In this document: positions 1-7,794 of the stretch, piece after piece
Layout: the number at the start of each line of letters is the position of its first letter
Numbering within the stretch: the first letter of the stretch is position 1
Assembly (NCBI GenBank): GCA_050874585.1
Contig: JBNMKZ010000026.1
Coordinates: 1 to 31,830 of the forward strand
Origin: UBA1067 sp050874585
GTDB taxonomy: Bacteria > Verrucomicrobiota > Kiritimatiellia > RFP12 > UBA1067
Reading direction: 5' to 3'
Length of the DNA stretch: 31,830 nucleotides
Made by a program: the position numbers and the translations under genes
The notes under the pieces: generated by a model
Seen by the model: the letters and a program-made list of their open reading frames with translations, nothing else
Told to the model about the DNA's origin: nothing
The model's database searches: none

Positions 1-37
1 CGGGACTCGCCCGTGCGAGAGTAGGACGCCGCCGGCC
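1..37 (+). rRNA. rrf: 5S ribosomal RNA, 3' end (partial)
   Basis: The first ~37 bases align by eye with the 3' third of bacterial 5S rRNA. The conserved TGCGAGAGTAGG block lies at 14-25 and is followed by a GC-rich 3' strand (GCCGGC) that would pair with the missing 5' end. The 5' part is outside the window. An rRNA operon on the plus strand therefore ends here. The exact 3' end is uncertain by a few bases. Confidence 0.82.
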
Positions 38-113
38 CTTTCCTTTTCCACCCCGCGCACCGCGCGCGATGCGCGCTCGCAAGGGGCAAGGGGGAAAGGA
101 AGGGCGCACAGAC

Positions 114-141
114 GGGGGACGGCTCTGACCGCCCCCTTTTT
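114..141 (+). terminator. Intrinsic terminator of the rRNA operon
   Basis: A GGGGG-A-CGG arm (114-122) pairs with CCGCCCCC (129-136) across a six-base loop, with one bulged A. It is followed directly by five T (137-141). Upstream, 34-106 contains a second, longer imperfect hairpin made of CT-rich and GA-rich arms around GCGCGC-GAT-GCGCGC, which may be part of the same termination or rRNA-processing region. Confidence 0.75.
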
Positions 142-159
142 CATTTTCGCGACTTTTGG

Positions 160-165
160 TATAAT
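160..165 (+). promoter_or_regulatory. -10 box for the gspL-like operon
   Basis: A perfect TATAAT preceded by GG lies 13 nt before the ATG at 179. The -35 position 17 bp upstream reads TTTTTC inside the terminator T-run, a weak match. A start point about 7 nt after the -10 box would leave almost no leader, and no Shine-Dalgarno sequence is visible, so this transcript may be leaderless. Confidence 0.6.
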
Positions 166-178
166 ACCACCGTTAAAG

Positions 179-1402
179 ATGGCAGGTCAGCTCCAAGTCG
201 CCGCCTATTCGGGCGGTTCGTTGCGTTTGCTTTCCTCCGGGATTCAATCCCGCGAGGTTGTCTTGGCTTTGCCCCTTTCTCGTCTGCTCGTCAAGTTGGT
301 GCGTGTGCCAGTTGAAAGCCAGGGCGATCCTGCTGCATTTGCACGTCCGATTCTTCAGGCAATAAGTCCCTATCCAGATGAGCCGCTCACGGTGTCCTGC
401 GAAACGGTTCGTGAGTCACCAGACGGTTTGGTTGTCATTGCCGCCGCCCTGCCAGAAAGCGCGGCAGAAGATCTTGCAGAGGCGCTTGACGCGGCGAAAC
501 TCAATGTGACGCGTGTCGACGTCTTGTCCCTTGGGGCAATTCGAGGCCTGTGGCATGCGCTTGGGAATGGTGATGTGCGCCGCCTCCTTCTGTTGAAGGA
601 TGTGGACTGTATTTCGCTTCTGGTTATTGATGGCGATTTGCCGAGCGCAATCCGTGCCTTTACGAGCGAGGCTGATCTTCGCCGCGAGGTGATGCTGTCT
701 CTTTTGGAGGCTGAAGATTTTGGCGGTGTGAGGAGTCTTTCGGAGATTGTTGTTTCCGGCGACCTCCAAGTTGACGATTTGGCTGATCTTGCCCCGGTTC
801 GGCGGGTCGAGATGACTGCGGACGAGGCGTTGGTCGGCATTGAGCAACGGTCCGAAGACCCGGCTTCGCTGAATGCCCTTCCCGAAAGTTGGCGTGAGGT
901 TCTTGACGAGTCCCGTCTCAAACGCAAACTGACGCGCGGCCTTGCGCTTGCGGGTGGCTTCTGGGTATTGGCGCTTGCCGTTCTCCTGGGAGTCCCAATG
1001 GGGTATGGCTTCATGACGGATCGACAGAAATCCCTACGCAAGGAGCATCGCCGCGCCTATGAGGCGGTAAGGGAGATGCGCGACAAGGTGCGCCTTGTTC
1101 AAAAGTATTCCGATCATTCGCGTGGTGCGCTTGAGGTGATGAAGGCTGTGAGTGACCGACTGCCCCAGGGTGTGACGCTGAACAGTTGGCTCTTTCGGCG
1201 GGAGGATGGGGTGAAGGTTGCTGGTGAGGCGGATGATGCGGATTCCATTTGGAAGTTTCAGGATGCGATGACATCCCTTGCCGGCGAGGGTGAAACGCAG
1301 GGTGTCTTTGGGCGTGTTGACTTGCATGGTCCGACAGCTGTTAAGGGCGGGCGTCAGAAGTTCGACCTTGATTGCCGGTATGAAAAGGAGTCGGAGAACT
1401 GA
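179..1402 (+). CDS. GspL/PilM-PilN-like inner-membrane protein of a type II secretion or pilus system
   Basis: A 407-residue protein. Residues ~5-230 resemble the cytoplasmic actin-like half of GspL/PilM (EVVLALPLSRLLVKLVRVP near residue 26, then an acidic ISPYPDEP segment). A single membrane segment lies at ~255-275. The remaining ~130 residues form a PilN-like periplasmic region with a short coiled coil and a ferredoxin-like end. This is the GspL plan, i.e. PilM and PilN fused. Its role would be to link the cytoplasmic ATPase to the periplasmic pseudopilus scaffold. The stop overlaps the next gene (TGATG at 1400-1404), and secretin genes follow, which supports the call. I chose the ATG at 179 because the family's N-terminal strand begins right after it, although no ribosome-binding site precedes it. 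Family-level confidence is good; the subfamily (GspL versus PilMN) is unsettled. Confidence 0.72.
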   Translation: MAGQLQVAAYSGGSLRLLSSGIQSREVVLALPLSRLLVKLVRVPVESQGDPAAFARPILQAISPYPDEPLTVSCETVRESPDGLVVIAAALPESAAEDLAEALDAAKLNVTRVDVLSLGAIRGLWHALGNGDVRRLLLLKDVDCISLLVIDGDLPSAIRAFTSEADLRREVMLSLLEAEDFGGVRSLSEIVVSGDLQVDDLADLAPVRRVEMTADEALVGIEQRSEDPASLNALPESWREVLDESRLKRKLTRGLALAGGFWVLALAVLLGVPMGYGFMTDRQKSLRKEHRRAYEAVREMRDKVRLVQKYSDHSRGALEVMKAVSDRLPQGVTLNSWLFRREDGVKVAGEADDADSIWKFQDAMTSLAGEGETQGVFGRVDLHGPTAVKGGRQKFDLDCRYEKESEN

Positions 1403-1938
1403 TGGCTGCCATGTCCATTCGCGAGAAGGTCGTCCTGTCCATTGTGGGAATGGTTTTGCTCTATCTCCTAACGGGGGCCTATTGGTTTCTTTTCCAGGGA
1501 GATGCTTGGAAAAAGGCTGCTCGTGAATATGCGCGGGCACATGAGACCTATGAGAGCGAATGTCGGCTCATATCCGAGCGGCAGAGGTGGAATCAGGCCT
1601 ATGAGGATGAGAAGGCCCTGATGCCGACCTTTGAGTCAGGAAAGGCGACGGAAACGACATGGCAGCGGAAGATGGAGGAAATTGCGCAGAAGAATCACAT
1701 TTCGATTTCGCAGCGACAAGTTGGCAAGGAAGTTGAGGCGGGCGATGTCTATGAGCTGTCGATTGACGTCAAGTCGTGTGAGGGTGCGTTGGAGTCCATG
1801 GTGAAGTTTCTGCATGAACTTGAGAATACGGATGAGGGCATGTTCGACATTCGGATGCTCAGCTTGCGTCCAAGTTCGAAGCGGGGCTACCTGAAGGGGT
1901 CGTTCACTGTCACCTGTGCCTACATGAGGGAGAAATAG
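1402..1938 (+). CDS. GspM/PilO-like inner-membrane protein
   Basis: A 178-residue bitopic protein with a short cytoplasmic N-terminus, one membrane helix at ~10-31 (IVGMVLLYLLTGAYWFLF), a coiled coil at ~35-70 and a small alpha/beta periplasmic domain to the C-terminus. This is the GspM/PilO architecture, whose partner is GspL/PilN, encoded immediately upstream and overlapping by one base. GspM-type proteins brace GspL and the pseudopilus in the inner membrane. Sequence similarity in this family is very low, so the call rests on size, topology and position between a GspL-like gene and a secretin. ATG 1411 is an alternative start nine bases downstream. Confidence 0.65.
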   Translation: MAAMSIREKVVLSIVGMVLLYLLTGAYWFLFQGDAWKKAAREYARAHETYESECRLISERQRWNQAYEDEKALMPTFESGKATETTWQRKMEEIAQKNHISISQRQVGKEVEAGDVYELSIDVKSCEGALESMVKFLHELENTDEGMFDIRMLSLRPSSKRGYLKGSFTVTCAYMREK

Positions 1939-1941
1939 CGT

Positions 1942-4542
1942 ATGAAGAAGAGTGTAATTGTCGGATTCCTGGCTGTTTCGGGCGTATTTCTGGCCCTCGG
2001 TCTGCCGCTTCCTCGTTCGGCGGCGGAGGCTGCGCCGTCATCCTCCGCGCGTCCGTCCAGTTCGTCGGAGGTCTCGGACCTGAATTTTAACGCCGCGCCG
2101 GTGGATATGGTTTTTGAGGTCTATTCAAAGCTCGTCAACAAGACGGTCTTGAAGGATCCTGGTGCCCCGTCCCCTACGATTACCCTTCAGTCTCGTCCTG
2201 GACAGAAATTGTCGGATGCCGAACAGGTGGAAGCGATTGAGACAATTCTTGAGATGAATGGCATCCACTTGGAGCCCTATGGGGAGAAGTTCGTTCGGGC
2301 ACTTCCTCGTGCAAAGGTTCGCAAGGACGGCATCCCACTCCTCATGAATCCGGACGAGAAACTTGATGAGACGATCAAGGTCGTCTCGATGATCATTCCT
2401 TTCAAGAACATTTCGACGGATGAGGCACAGAAGGCTCTTGAGGGTTTCAAGTCGGATAGTGGCAGCCTTCTCGTTTTCGAGCGCACGAATTCCATTCTCG
2501 TCACCGATACGCGGCAGAACATCAACCGAATGATTGAAATCGCCAAGATGATTGATGTCGCAACGCCCGTTCTTGAGAACGTCTTCGTGCGGCAGATTCG
2601 GAACGCGAGTGCCGCTGACGTGAAGACGGCCCTTGAGGCGATTGTCCAGGAATCCCAGAAGGAGCAGGAAAAGAACGGGAAGAACGTCAACAACAATGCT
2701 GCGCAGGGGAACACGATGCGTCCACCGTTCATGACGGGGGCGCGTCTTCTGAGGGGGGGCAACCAGCCGGCGGCTCCACAGCCCCAGCCGACCGTCAACC
2801 AGTCGCTCGTCATGTCTGTTTCAGATGCCGATCGGGGAATGATTCGCGGCAAAGTGCTGATTTTGGCCGATGAGCGTTCGAACAAGCTCATTATCGTGAC
2901 GCAGAAGCCGAACATGGATTTCTTTGACAAGGTGATTGAGCAGTTGGACGTGGAGACGACGCCAGATGTGCAGGTCAAGGTCTACCGTCTCAAGTATGCC
3001 GATGCCGAGGATGTCTCGGACATGATCAATGACCTGATTGGCAATGCCGCCAGTTCTAAATCGAACAGTAAGCAAAATCAAAACCAGAATGCCAAATCTG
3101 GCACGGGTAGCAATTTGACGCGTTCGACTGCGACGGCTGCGGCACCACGGAAGTCCGTCAACCAGCGGAGCGGCGAATCCAAGGCCGGCGAGCTCTCGAA
3201 GGACAATGTTACCGTATTGGCCGACAAGCGCATCAACGGTCTTGTCGTCATGGCGCGCACGGAGGACATCCCGACCATAGAGCAGATCATTGAGTCGATG
3301 GATATCAAGCTTTCGCAGGTCCTGATTGAAACGGTCATCATCGAGGTGCAGCTGGGCGACGACATTGCCACGGGCATTGACTGGGTGCATGGGATGCAGC
3401 GGAAGGGGAATCAGTATCGTCAGGCCATCGGTGGCGGTGGCGGTAGGAATACGGTGGCAGGAGCGGTCGGGGCGTTGACGAATGCCGTCATCAATGGAAT
3501 GAACGATATTGGCCTGCCGGCTCTTTTCACGCCGGGGGGCGTGGGGCTCACCTACGGAGTCTATTCGTCACGGCTTGACTTGGGGGCGGTCATTCAGGCC
3601 TCGAAGAACGATTCGCGCTCTAAGTACATCGCCTCGCCTGTCATCATGACTGTGGATAACAAGGAGGCGACGATTGACGCGACACAGAAGTGGCAGTTTC
3701 TGACGGGCTATCAGGTCTCCTCGTCGGTCTACGCTTCGGGCAATTCGACGGCTCCGCAGTATACGTCGGAAGATCTCGGGATTAAAATCAAGGTGACACC
3801 GAAGATTAATCCGAACGGAACGGTGATGCTGGAGGTTTCAGAGGAGTATACGCAGTTGGGCGCGAAGCAGACGATTCTTGATCCGCAGAGCACGGAGCGT
3901 CAGATTGCCACATCCTTGAAGCGTTCCATGGAGGCCGATGTTCTTCTGGAGAACAACCAGACGGTTGTCCTGGGCGGCCTGACGGAGACGAAGATCTCCG
4001 AGAGCGAGGGGGGAATTCCGATTTTGAAAGATATTCCGTGGATTGGCAAGTACTTGTTTGGCTCGACGTCATCGTCTGAGACGCGCAATGAACTGCTTGT
4101 GTTCATGACACCTTATGTGCTGGATGACAGTGCCGCGGCACAGGTCGAGGCCATGCGCCGAAAGGCGACGATGAGCGATCCGCGTCCGTGGGATGACCAT
4201 GGCTGGTCGAAGTCGTCCTTGGCCGATCCCGTCTCCAAGAAGGAACAGTTGCGCCGCCTGAAGGACGAGTGGAAGAAGCAGGATGAGGAGCGTCAGACGC
4301 GGCTGACCATTGAGGCCGAGAAGCTTCAGCGTGCGAAGGCCCTTGAAAAGATGGGCGAGGCCGAACGGGCTCTCTGGATGGAGGCGCACAAGGATGAACT
4401 CCAGCGCGAGGCCCAGCAGGAACTCCAGGAGAAGATGTTGGATGAAAAGAGCCAGGAAGGGCTGAAGAAACTGGCGGAAGACATTCGGACGCGGCCGCAG
4501 CAAGCGTCGAATTTGGCGAGCGGGACGAGTGATGAAAAGTAG
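1942..4542 (+). CDS. gspD: Secretin, GspD family (type II secretion outer-membrane channel)
   Basis: An 866-residue protein with a signal peptide (~1-28). N0 starts near residue 47 (LNFNAAPVDMVFEVYSKLV). N1 is ~146-205, N2 ~213-330, N3 ~340-455, and the secretin barrel domain runs from ~458 (VLIETVIIEVQLGDD) to ~728, including VVLGGL near 675 and the closing GGIPILKDIPWIGKYLFG and NELLVFMTPYVL segments. It would form the outer-membrane pore of the export machine. Low-complexity inserts interrupt N2 (~239-290) and N3 (~372-420, Q/N/S-rich). Unusually, ~130 charged, probably helical residues follow the barrel (~735-866), much longer than a usual S-domain. It lies 3 bp after the GspM-like gene. 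Four N-domains point to GspD rather than PilQ, and no AMIN domain is seen. No pilotin or GspC gene is visible nearby. Confidence 0.9.
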   Translation: MKKSVIVGFLAVSGVFLALGLPLPRSAAEAAPSSSARPSSSSEVSDLNFNAAPVDMVFEVYSKLVNKTVLKDPGAPSPTITLQSRPGQKLSDAEQVEAIETILEMNGIHLEPYGEKFVRALPRAKVRKDGIPLLMNPDEKLDETIKVVSMIIPFKNISTDEAQKALEGFKSDSGSLLVFERTNSILVTDTRQNINRMIEIAKMIDVATPVLENVFVRQIRNASAADVKTALEAIVQESQKEQEKNGKNVNNNAAQGNTMRPPFMTGARLLRGGNQPAAPQPQPTVNQSLVMSVSDADRGMIRGKVLILADERSNKLIIVTQKPNMDFFDKVIEQLDVETTPDVQVKVYRLKYADAEDVSDMINDLIGNAASSKSNSKQNQNQNAKSGTGSNLTRSTATAAAPRKSVNQRSGESKAGELSKDNVTVLADKRINGLVVMARTEDIPTIEQIIESMDIKLSQVLIETVIIEVQLGDDIATGIDWVHGMQRKGNQYRQAIGGGGGRNTVAGAVGALTNAVINGMNDIGLPALFTPGGVGLTYGVYSSRLDLGAVIQASKNDSRSKYIASPVIMTVDNKEATIDATQKWQFLTGYQVSSSVYASGNSTAPQYTSEDLGIKIKVTPKINPNGTVMLEVSEEYTQLGAKQTILDPQSTERQIATSLKRSMEADVLLENNQTVVLGGLTETKISESEGGIPILKDIPWIGKYLFGSTSSSETRNELLVFMTPYVLDDSAAAQVEAMRRKATMSDPRPWDDHGWSKSSLADPVSKKEQLRRLKDEWKKQDEERQTRLTIEAEKLQRAKALEKMGEAERALWMEAHKDELQREAQQELQEKMLDEKSQEGLKKLAEDIRTRPQQASNLASGTSDEK

Positions 4543-5509
4543 GATTACGGCCATCATATTCGTTTCCATCGCCGTGATTCTTGCGGCGATTTCAGGGATT
4601 GTCGTGACGAACAATCGTGCGGATGCAGCACGAGCGGCGCGGCTTCGTGCGGAAAGCGAGGAGGCGAAGTCCGTTGCCGAGGCGAAGACGGCGAAGGCTG
4701 AGCAGGCCACGGCAGAGGCTCAGTCGGCAGAACGGAAGGCCGCGGCGGAAGCGGCGCGTGAAAATCGCCTGGCCGAGCAGACGCGGCAGGAGACGGCCAA
4801 GCTTGAGCGCGAGCGGGCGATTGCCGAGGCGCAGCGGGCTGAGGCGGAGGCGAAGAAGGCCTCGGCTGATGCACGGGCGGCGGAAGCTGCGCGCGATGCG
4901 GAGAAGGAGCGGCAGGCGGCTGCCCGTCTCGCCGATGAGCAGGCTCGTGCCGTCGCTGACGCGGCGAAAGTAAAGGCCGAAGCCGAGGCGCAGGCGGCTG
5001 CGGATAAGCTCGCGGCGGAAAAGCTCAAGTCCGAGGCGGTCATTGCAGAGGCGAAAGCTCTTGAACTGCGGCAGATTGATTTTGAGAACCTGGAGCGTCA
5101 GCTGATTGAGTTCAAGCAGGAACTGGACGAGCGTGAGCGGGCGTTGCATCCCGACAAGACATCGGCCGATCTCGAATGGGTCGGTGAACGCGAGGCAGAT
5201 GTCATCGGAGGCGCGTCGAATGCTGTTCGGCGCGTGAAGCGAATTCGGATTCTGCCAGAAAATGACGTAACGCTCCCTGTCGAGTCGCGGAAACTTGCCC
5301 GAAGCGAGCGCATGAGCGCAGAAAGTCTTGGAGTGGTGAATGCGGTCGCCAGCAATCAGGTTCTTCGGACGCTTGAGCGACTCTATGAGGAGGCTCTCGG
5401 CGCAGATCGGCAGGTGGAGGCCCGGTATTACCTGCGGAACATTCAATTTCTTTACCCCGGCTGGAAGTATCAGCCGGAAACAACCAAACAAATCAAGGAG
5501 ACGAAATAA
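4532..5509 (+). CDS. Membrane-anchored Ala/Glu/Lys-rich coiled-coil protein
   Basis: About 325 residues. An N-terminal membrane helix (~7-26, IIFVSIAVILAAISGIVV) is followed by a long Ala/Glu/Lys/Arg-rich coiled coil (~30-205), then a ~115-residue C-terminal region containing VRRVKRIRILPENDV and a tyrosine-rich end (YYLRNIQFLYPGWKY). The start overlaps the end of the secretin gene; a GTG at 4529 directly precedes the ATG at 4532 and either could be used. The stop shares one base with the fabD ATG (TAATG). I do not recognise a family; such composition gives spurious hits to TolA and other coiled-coil proteins. Its position suggests a structural or spacer component associated with the secretin, whose C-terminal extension is also charged and helical. 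That is inference. Confidence 0.6.
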   Translation: MKSRITAIIFVSIAVILAAISGIVVTNNRADAARAARLRAESEEAKSVAEAKTAKAEQATAEAQSAERKAAAEAARENRLAEQTRQETAKLERERAIAEAQRAEAEAKKASADARAAEAARDAEKERQAAARLADEQARAVADAAKVKAEAEAQAAADKLAAEKLKSEAVIAEAKALELRQIDFENLERQLIEFKQELDERERALHPDKTSADLEWVGEREADVIGGASNAVRRVKRIRILPENDVTLPVESRKLARSERMSAESLGVVNAVASNQVLRTLERLYEEALGADRQVEARYYLRNIQFLYPGWKYQPETTKQIKETK

Positions 5510-6435
5510 TGTCCGATTGCTGCATATTTGCGGGACAGGGCGCGCAAGTGCCCGGAATGGGAAAGGACTTTGCCGAGTCCGATGGCGAGCTGATGGCCTT
5601 GTTCGACAAGGCGAACGCCGTGCTTGGCTTTGACTTGAAGAAGACGTGCTTTGAGGGCCCGGCCGAGGAGTTGACGAAGAGCAACATCTGCCAGCCAGCC
5701 ATCTTCGTGACGAGCTATGCGGGGTATCTTGCGCTCCAGAAGCGCCGCCCGACGACCTTTGCCTGTGCGGCCGGTCTTTCGCTCGGTGAGTGGGGTGCGC
5801 TCTGTGCGGCTGGGGTGCTGGACTTTGACTCGACGCTGAAGGTCCTTGAGGCGCGTGGACGCTTCATGCAGGAGGCGTGTGAGGCGACGCCGAGCGGCAT
5901 GATTGCCATTGTCGGAGCGTCGGCTGAGCAGCTTTCCGAACTCTGCGCGAAGACGGGGTGCACGGTGGCCAACATCAATTCCGCCGCGCAGCAGGTGCTG
6001 TCTGGCTCGAAGGATGCGATTGCCCAGGCGGCGGTCGTTGCGAAGGAACTCGGCATCAAGCGGGCGATTCCGTTGGCCACGGCGGGGGCATTCCACTCTC
6101 CGTTCATGGCACCGGCACGCGAGAAGCTTGCGCCGGTTCTCGATACGATAACCTTCCATTCGCCGAAGTTCCCGGTGCTCTCGAATGTGACCGGCAAGCC
6201 TCATGCGAGCGACCCCGGTGCAATTAAGGCCCTGATGCTGGAGCAGGTGACCGGCACGACCAACTGGGCGGCCGATGTCGCGGCGGCCAAGGAGCTTGGT
6301 TGCGGGCGTTTCGTCGAGTTTGGACCGGGCAAGGTGCTGTCGGGCCTGATCAAGAAGATTGACGCGTCGCTTCAGACGACGAATGTGGGCGATCTCGCCT
6401 CGCTCGACGCGACGGTGGCGATGCTGAATGCCTAA
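5509..6435 (+). CDS. fabD: Malonyl-CoA:ACP transacylase (FabD)
   Basis: A 308-residue protein of normal FabD length. It transfers malonyl from CoA to acyl carrier protein, starting fatty-acid elongation in the cytoplasm. Visible motifs: GQGAQVPGMG at ~9-18, the nucleophile elbow GLSLGE with Ser91, and AGAFHSPFM with the catalytic His196, followed by VLSNVTGKP and VEFGPGKVLSGL. The residue before the nucleophile is Leu rather than the common His (GHSLGE), a variant I believe also occurs in other FabDs. The ribosome-binding site AAGGAG lies about 8 bp before the ATG. The start overlaps the preceding stop by one base, so translation may be coupled to the coiled-coil gene. fabG and acpP follow; fabF, fabH and plsX do not. 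Confidence 0.95.
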   Translation: MSDCCIFAGQGAQVPGMGKDFAESDGELMALFDKANAVLGFDLKKTCFEGPAEELTKSNICQPAIFVTSYAGYLALQKRRPTTFACAAGLSLGEWGALCAAGVLDFDSTLKVLEARGRFMQEACEATPSGMIAIVGASAEQLSELCAKTGCTVANINSAAQQVLSGSKDAIAQAAVVAKELGIKRAIPLATAGAFHSPFMAPAREKLAPVLDTITFHSPKFPVLSNVTGKPHASDPGAIKALMLEQVTGTTNWAADVAAAKELGCGRFVEFGPGKVLSGLIKKIDASLQTTNVGDLASLDATVAMLNA

Positions 6436-6466
6436 GTTTTGTTTTTGCAGAAGAAAGGAAAATACA

Positions 6467-7231
6467 ATGAAGAACCTCGAAGGAAAAGTCGCCATTGTGA
6501 CTGGCGCGGCGCGCGGAATTGGCGCGGCAATTGCGAAGAAACTGGCTACCAACGGCGCGAATGTCGCGATTTGCGATTTGAAGGCCGAATGGTGCGAGGA
6601 GACCGTGAAGGCCCTTGAGGCACTTGGTGTCAAGGCCAAGGGCTATGGCGTGAACGTCGCCTGTTCGGCGGAGGTCGATGCCTGCGTGAAGGCCGTGCTC
6701 GCCGACTTCGGCAAAATTGACATCATGGTCAACAACGCTGGCATTACGAAGGACGGCCTTCTCATGCGCATGTCGGACGAAGACTGGGATGCCGTGCTGA
6801 ACGTGAACCTGAAGGGAACATTCCTCTTCACGCGTGCGGTTGCCCGTCCGATGATGAAGAACAAGGCGGCTGACGGAACCCAGCTCGGTGGCTCGATCAT
6901 CAACATCGCCTCGGTCGTTGGCATCATGGGAAATGCCGGTCAGGCCAACTACACGGCTTCGAAGGGCGGCGTGATTGCCCTGACGAAGACGACGTCGAAG
7001 GAACTCGGTTCGCGGAACATCCGCTGCAATGCCGTTGCCCCCGGCTTCATCCAGTCGAAGATGACGGACGTGCTGCCCGAAGAGGTTCGCAAGAACTACA
7101 TGGAGCAGATTCCGCTTCGTCGCTTCGGTACGGTGGAGGACATCGCCAAGGCGGTCGCATGGCTTGCCGGTGACGAGAGTGCCTATGTAACCGGTCAGAT
7201 CATTTCCGTGAACGGCGGCATGATTGGCTGA
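6467..7231 (+). CDS. fabG: 3-oxoacyl-[ACP] reductase (FabG)
   Basis: A 254-residue classical short-chain dehydrogenase. It reduces 3-oxoacyl-ACP with NADPH in the elongation cycle. Visible: the cofactor glycine motif TGAARGIGAAIA near residue 12, NNAGIT, the catalytic Ser of INIASVVG, YTASKGG carrying the catalytic Tyr and Lys, and the end SAYVTGQIISVNGGM, which fits FabG specifically. I chose the ATG at 6467 because AAAGGA precedes it and the family begins M-x-x-L-x-G-K; an upstream in-frame ATG at 6428 would add 13 unusual residues and overlap fabD. It is 31 bp downstream of fabD and likely co-transcribed. The stop codon is immediately followed by a 12-C tract. Confidence 0.95.
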   Translation: MKNLEGKVAIVTGAARGIGAAIAKKLATNGANVAICDLKAEWCEETVKALEALGVKAKGYGVNVACSAEVDACVKAVLADFGKIDIMVNNAGITKDGLLMRMSDEDWDAVLNVNLKGTFLFTRAVARPMMKNKAADGTQLGGSIINIASVVGIMGNAGQANYTASKGGVIALTKTTSKELGSRNIRCNAVAPGFIQSKMTDVLPEEVRKNYMEQIPLRRFGTVEDIAKAVAWLAGDESAYVTGQIISVNGGMIG

Positions 7232-7243
7232 CCCCCCCCCCCC
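7232..7243 (+). repeat. Homopolymeric C tract (12 C)
   Basis: Twelve consecutive C begin directly after the fabG TGA stop (7229-7231) and end where the acpP -35 hexamer TTGCAC begins. Such tracts slip during replication. Its length would change the sequence just upstream of the promoter, not the -35/-10 spacing. Read errors in homopolymers are also common, so the count may not be exact. Confidence 0.8.
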
Positions 7244-7273
7244 TTGCACGAGAGGGCCAAAATTTAGTATAAT
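7244..7273 (+). promoter_or_regulatory. acpP promoter
   Basis: -35 TTGCAC (7244-7249), an 18-bp spacer, then a perfect -10 TATAAT (7268-7273) preceded by AG. The ATG follows 33 nt after the -10, with AGGAG at 7291-7295 as ribosome-binding site. This gives acpP its own strong promoter in addition to read-through from fabDG. Confidence 0.75.
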
Positions 7274-7306
7274 ATACTCATCCAAATAAAAGGAGTTGAA
7301 CAAATC

Positions 7307-7573
7307 ATGGCAGGAAAGCTTGAAGATCGCGTAAAAGAAATCATCGTTGAGCAGCTCGGCGTCAACGCGGAGCAGGTCACGACCGAGGCTTCGTTCATTG
7401 ACGACCTGGGTGCGGACTCGCTTGATTCCGTCGAACTCATCATGGCGTTTGAAGAGGAATTCGGCGCTTCGATTCCCGAGGAAGATGCTGAGAAGCTGAC
7501 GACCGTCGGCAAGGTCGTTGAGTACCTCAAGTCGAAGGGCTATGGTGACGATGGTTCCGCTCCTGCTAAGTAA
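7307..7573 (+). CDS. acpP: Acyl carrier protein
   Basis: An 88-residue acidic four-helix protein that carries growing acyl chains on a phosphopantetheine arm. The attachment site is Ser38 in GADSLDSVELIMAFEEEFG, the canonical DSL motif at the start of helix II, followed by IPEEDAEKLTTVGKVVEYL. The C-terminus is about ten residues longer than E. coli ACP. AGGAG lies 11 bp before the ATG. It is preceded by its own promoter and followed by a strong terminator, so it can be a monocistronic, highly expressed unit. The usual downstream partner fabF is absent here. Confidence 0.96.
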   Translation: MAGKLEDRVKEIIVEQLGVNAEQVTTEASFIDDLGADSLDSVELIMAFEEEFGASIPEEDAEKLTTVGKVVEYLKSKGYGDDGSAPAK

Positions 7574-7593
7574 GCAGTAGTTGGATTACGTTC

Positions 7594-7633
7594 AAACAGG
7601 CGTGGGGCTTTGGTCTCACGCCTGTTTTGTTTT
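7594..7633 (+). terminator. Intrinsic terminator after acpP
   Basis: A perfect 11-bp stem pairs AAACAGGCGTG (7594-7604) with CACGCCTGTTT (7617-7627) across a 12-base loop, followed by a T-rich run to 7633. It lies 21 bp after the acpP stop and separates acpP from the peptidase genes. Confidence 0.88.
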
Positions 7634-7718
7634 ATATCCAGCTTGTCGAGGTCGATGGTGTGCGCAAGTTCATTGTTTTTTCTGCGTATGTGCGTATGTA
7701 TCCATCCTGCGGATATGA

Positions 7719-7724
7719 TACAAT
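7719..7724 (+). promoter_or_regulatory. Possible -10 box for the M60 peptidase operon
   Basis: TACAAT at 7719-7724 lies 70 nt before the ATG at 7795. No convincing -35 hexamer is seen 16-18 bp upstream. This is the best candidate in the 161 bases between the acpP terminator and the gene. The ribosome-binding site AAAGGA is at 7782-7787. Confidence 0.35.
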
Positions 7725-7794
7725 ACGCGGTAGGTGACTTTCGAGCCTTTGGGAGTTGCCCGAATAAGCGTAAGAAGAACGAAAGGATGTCTCA

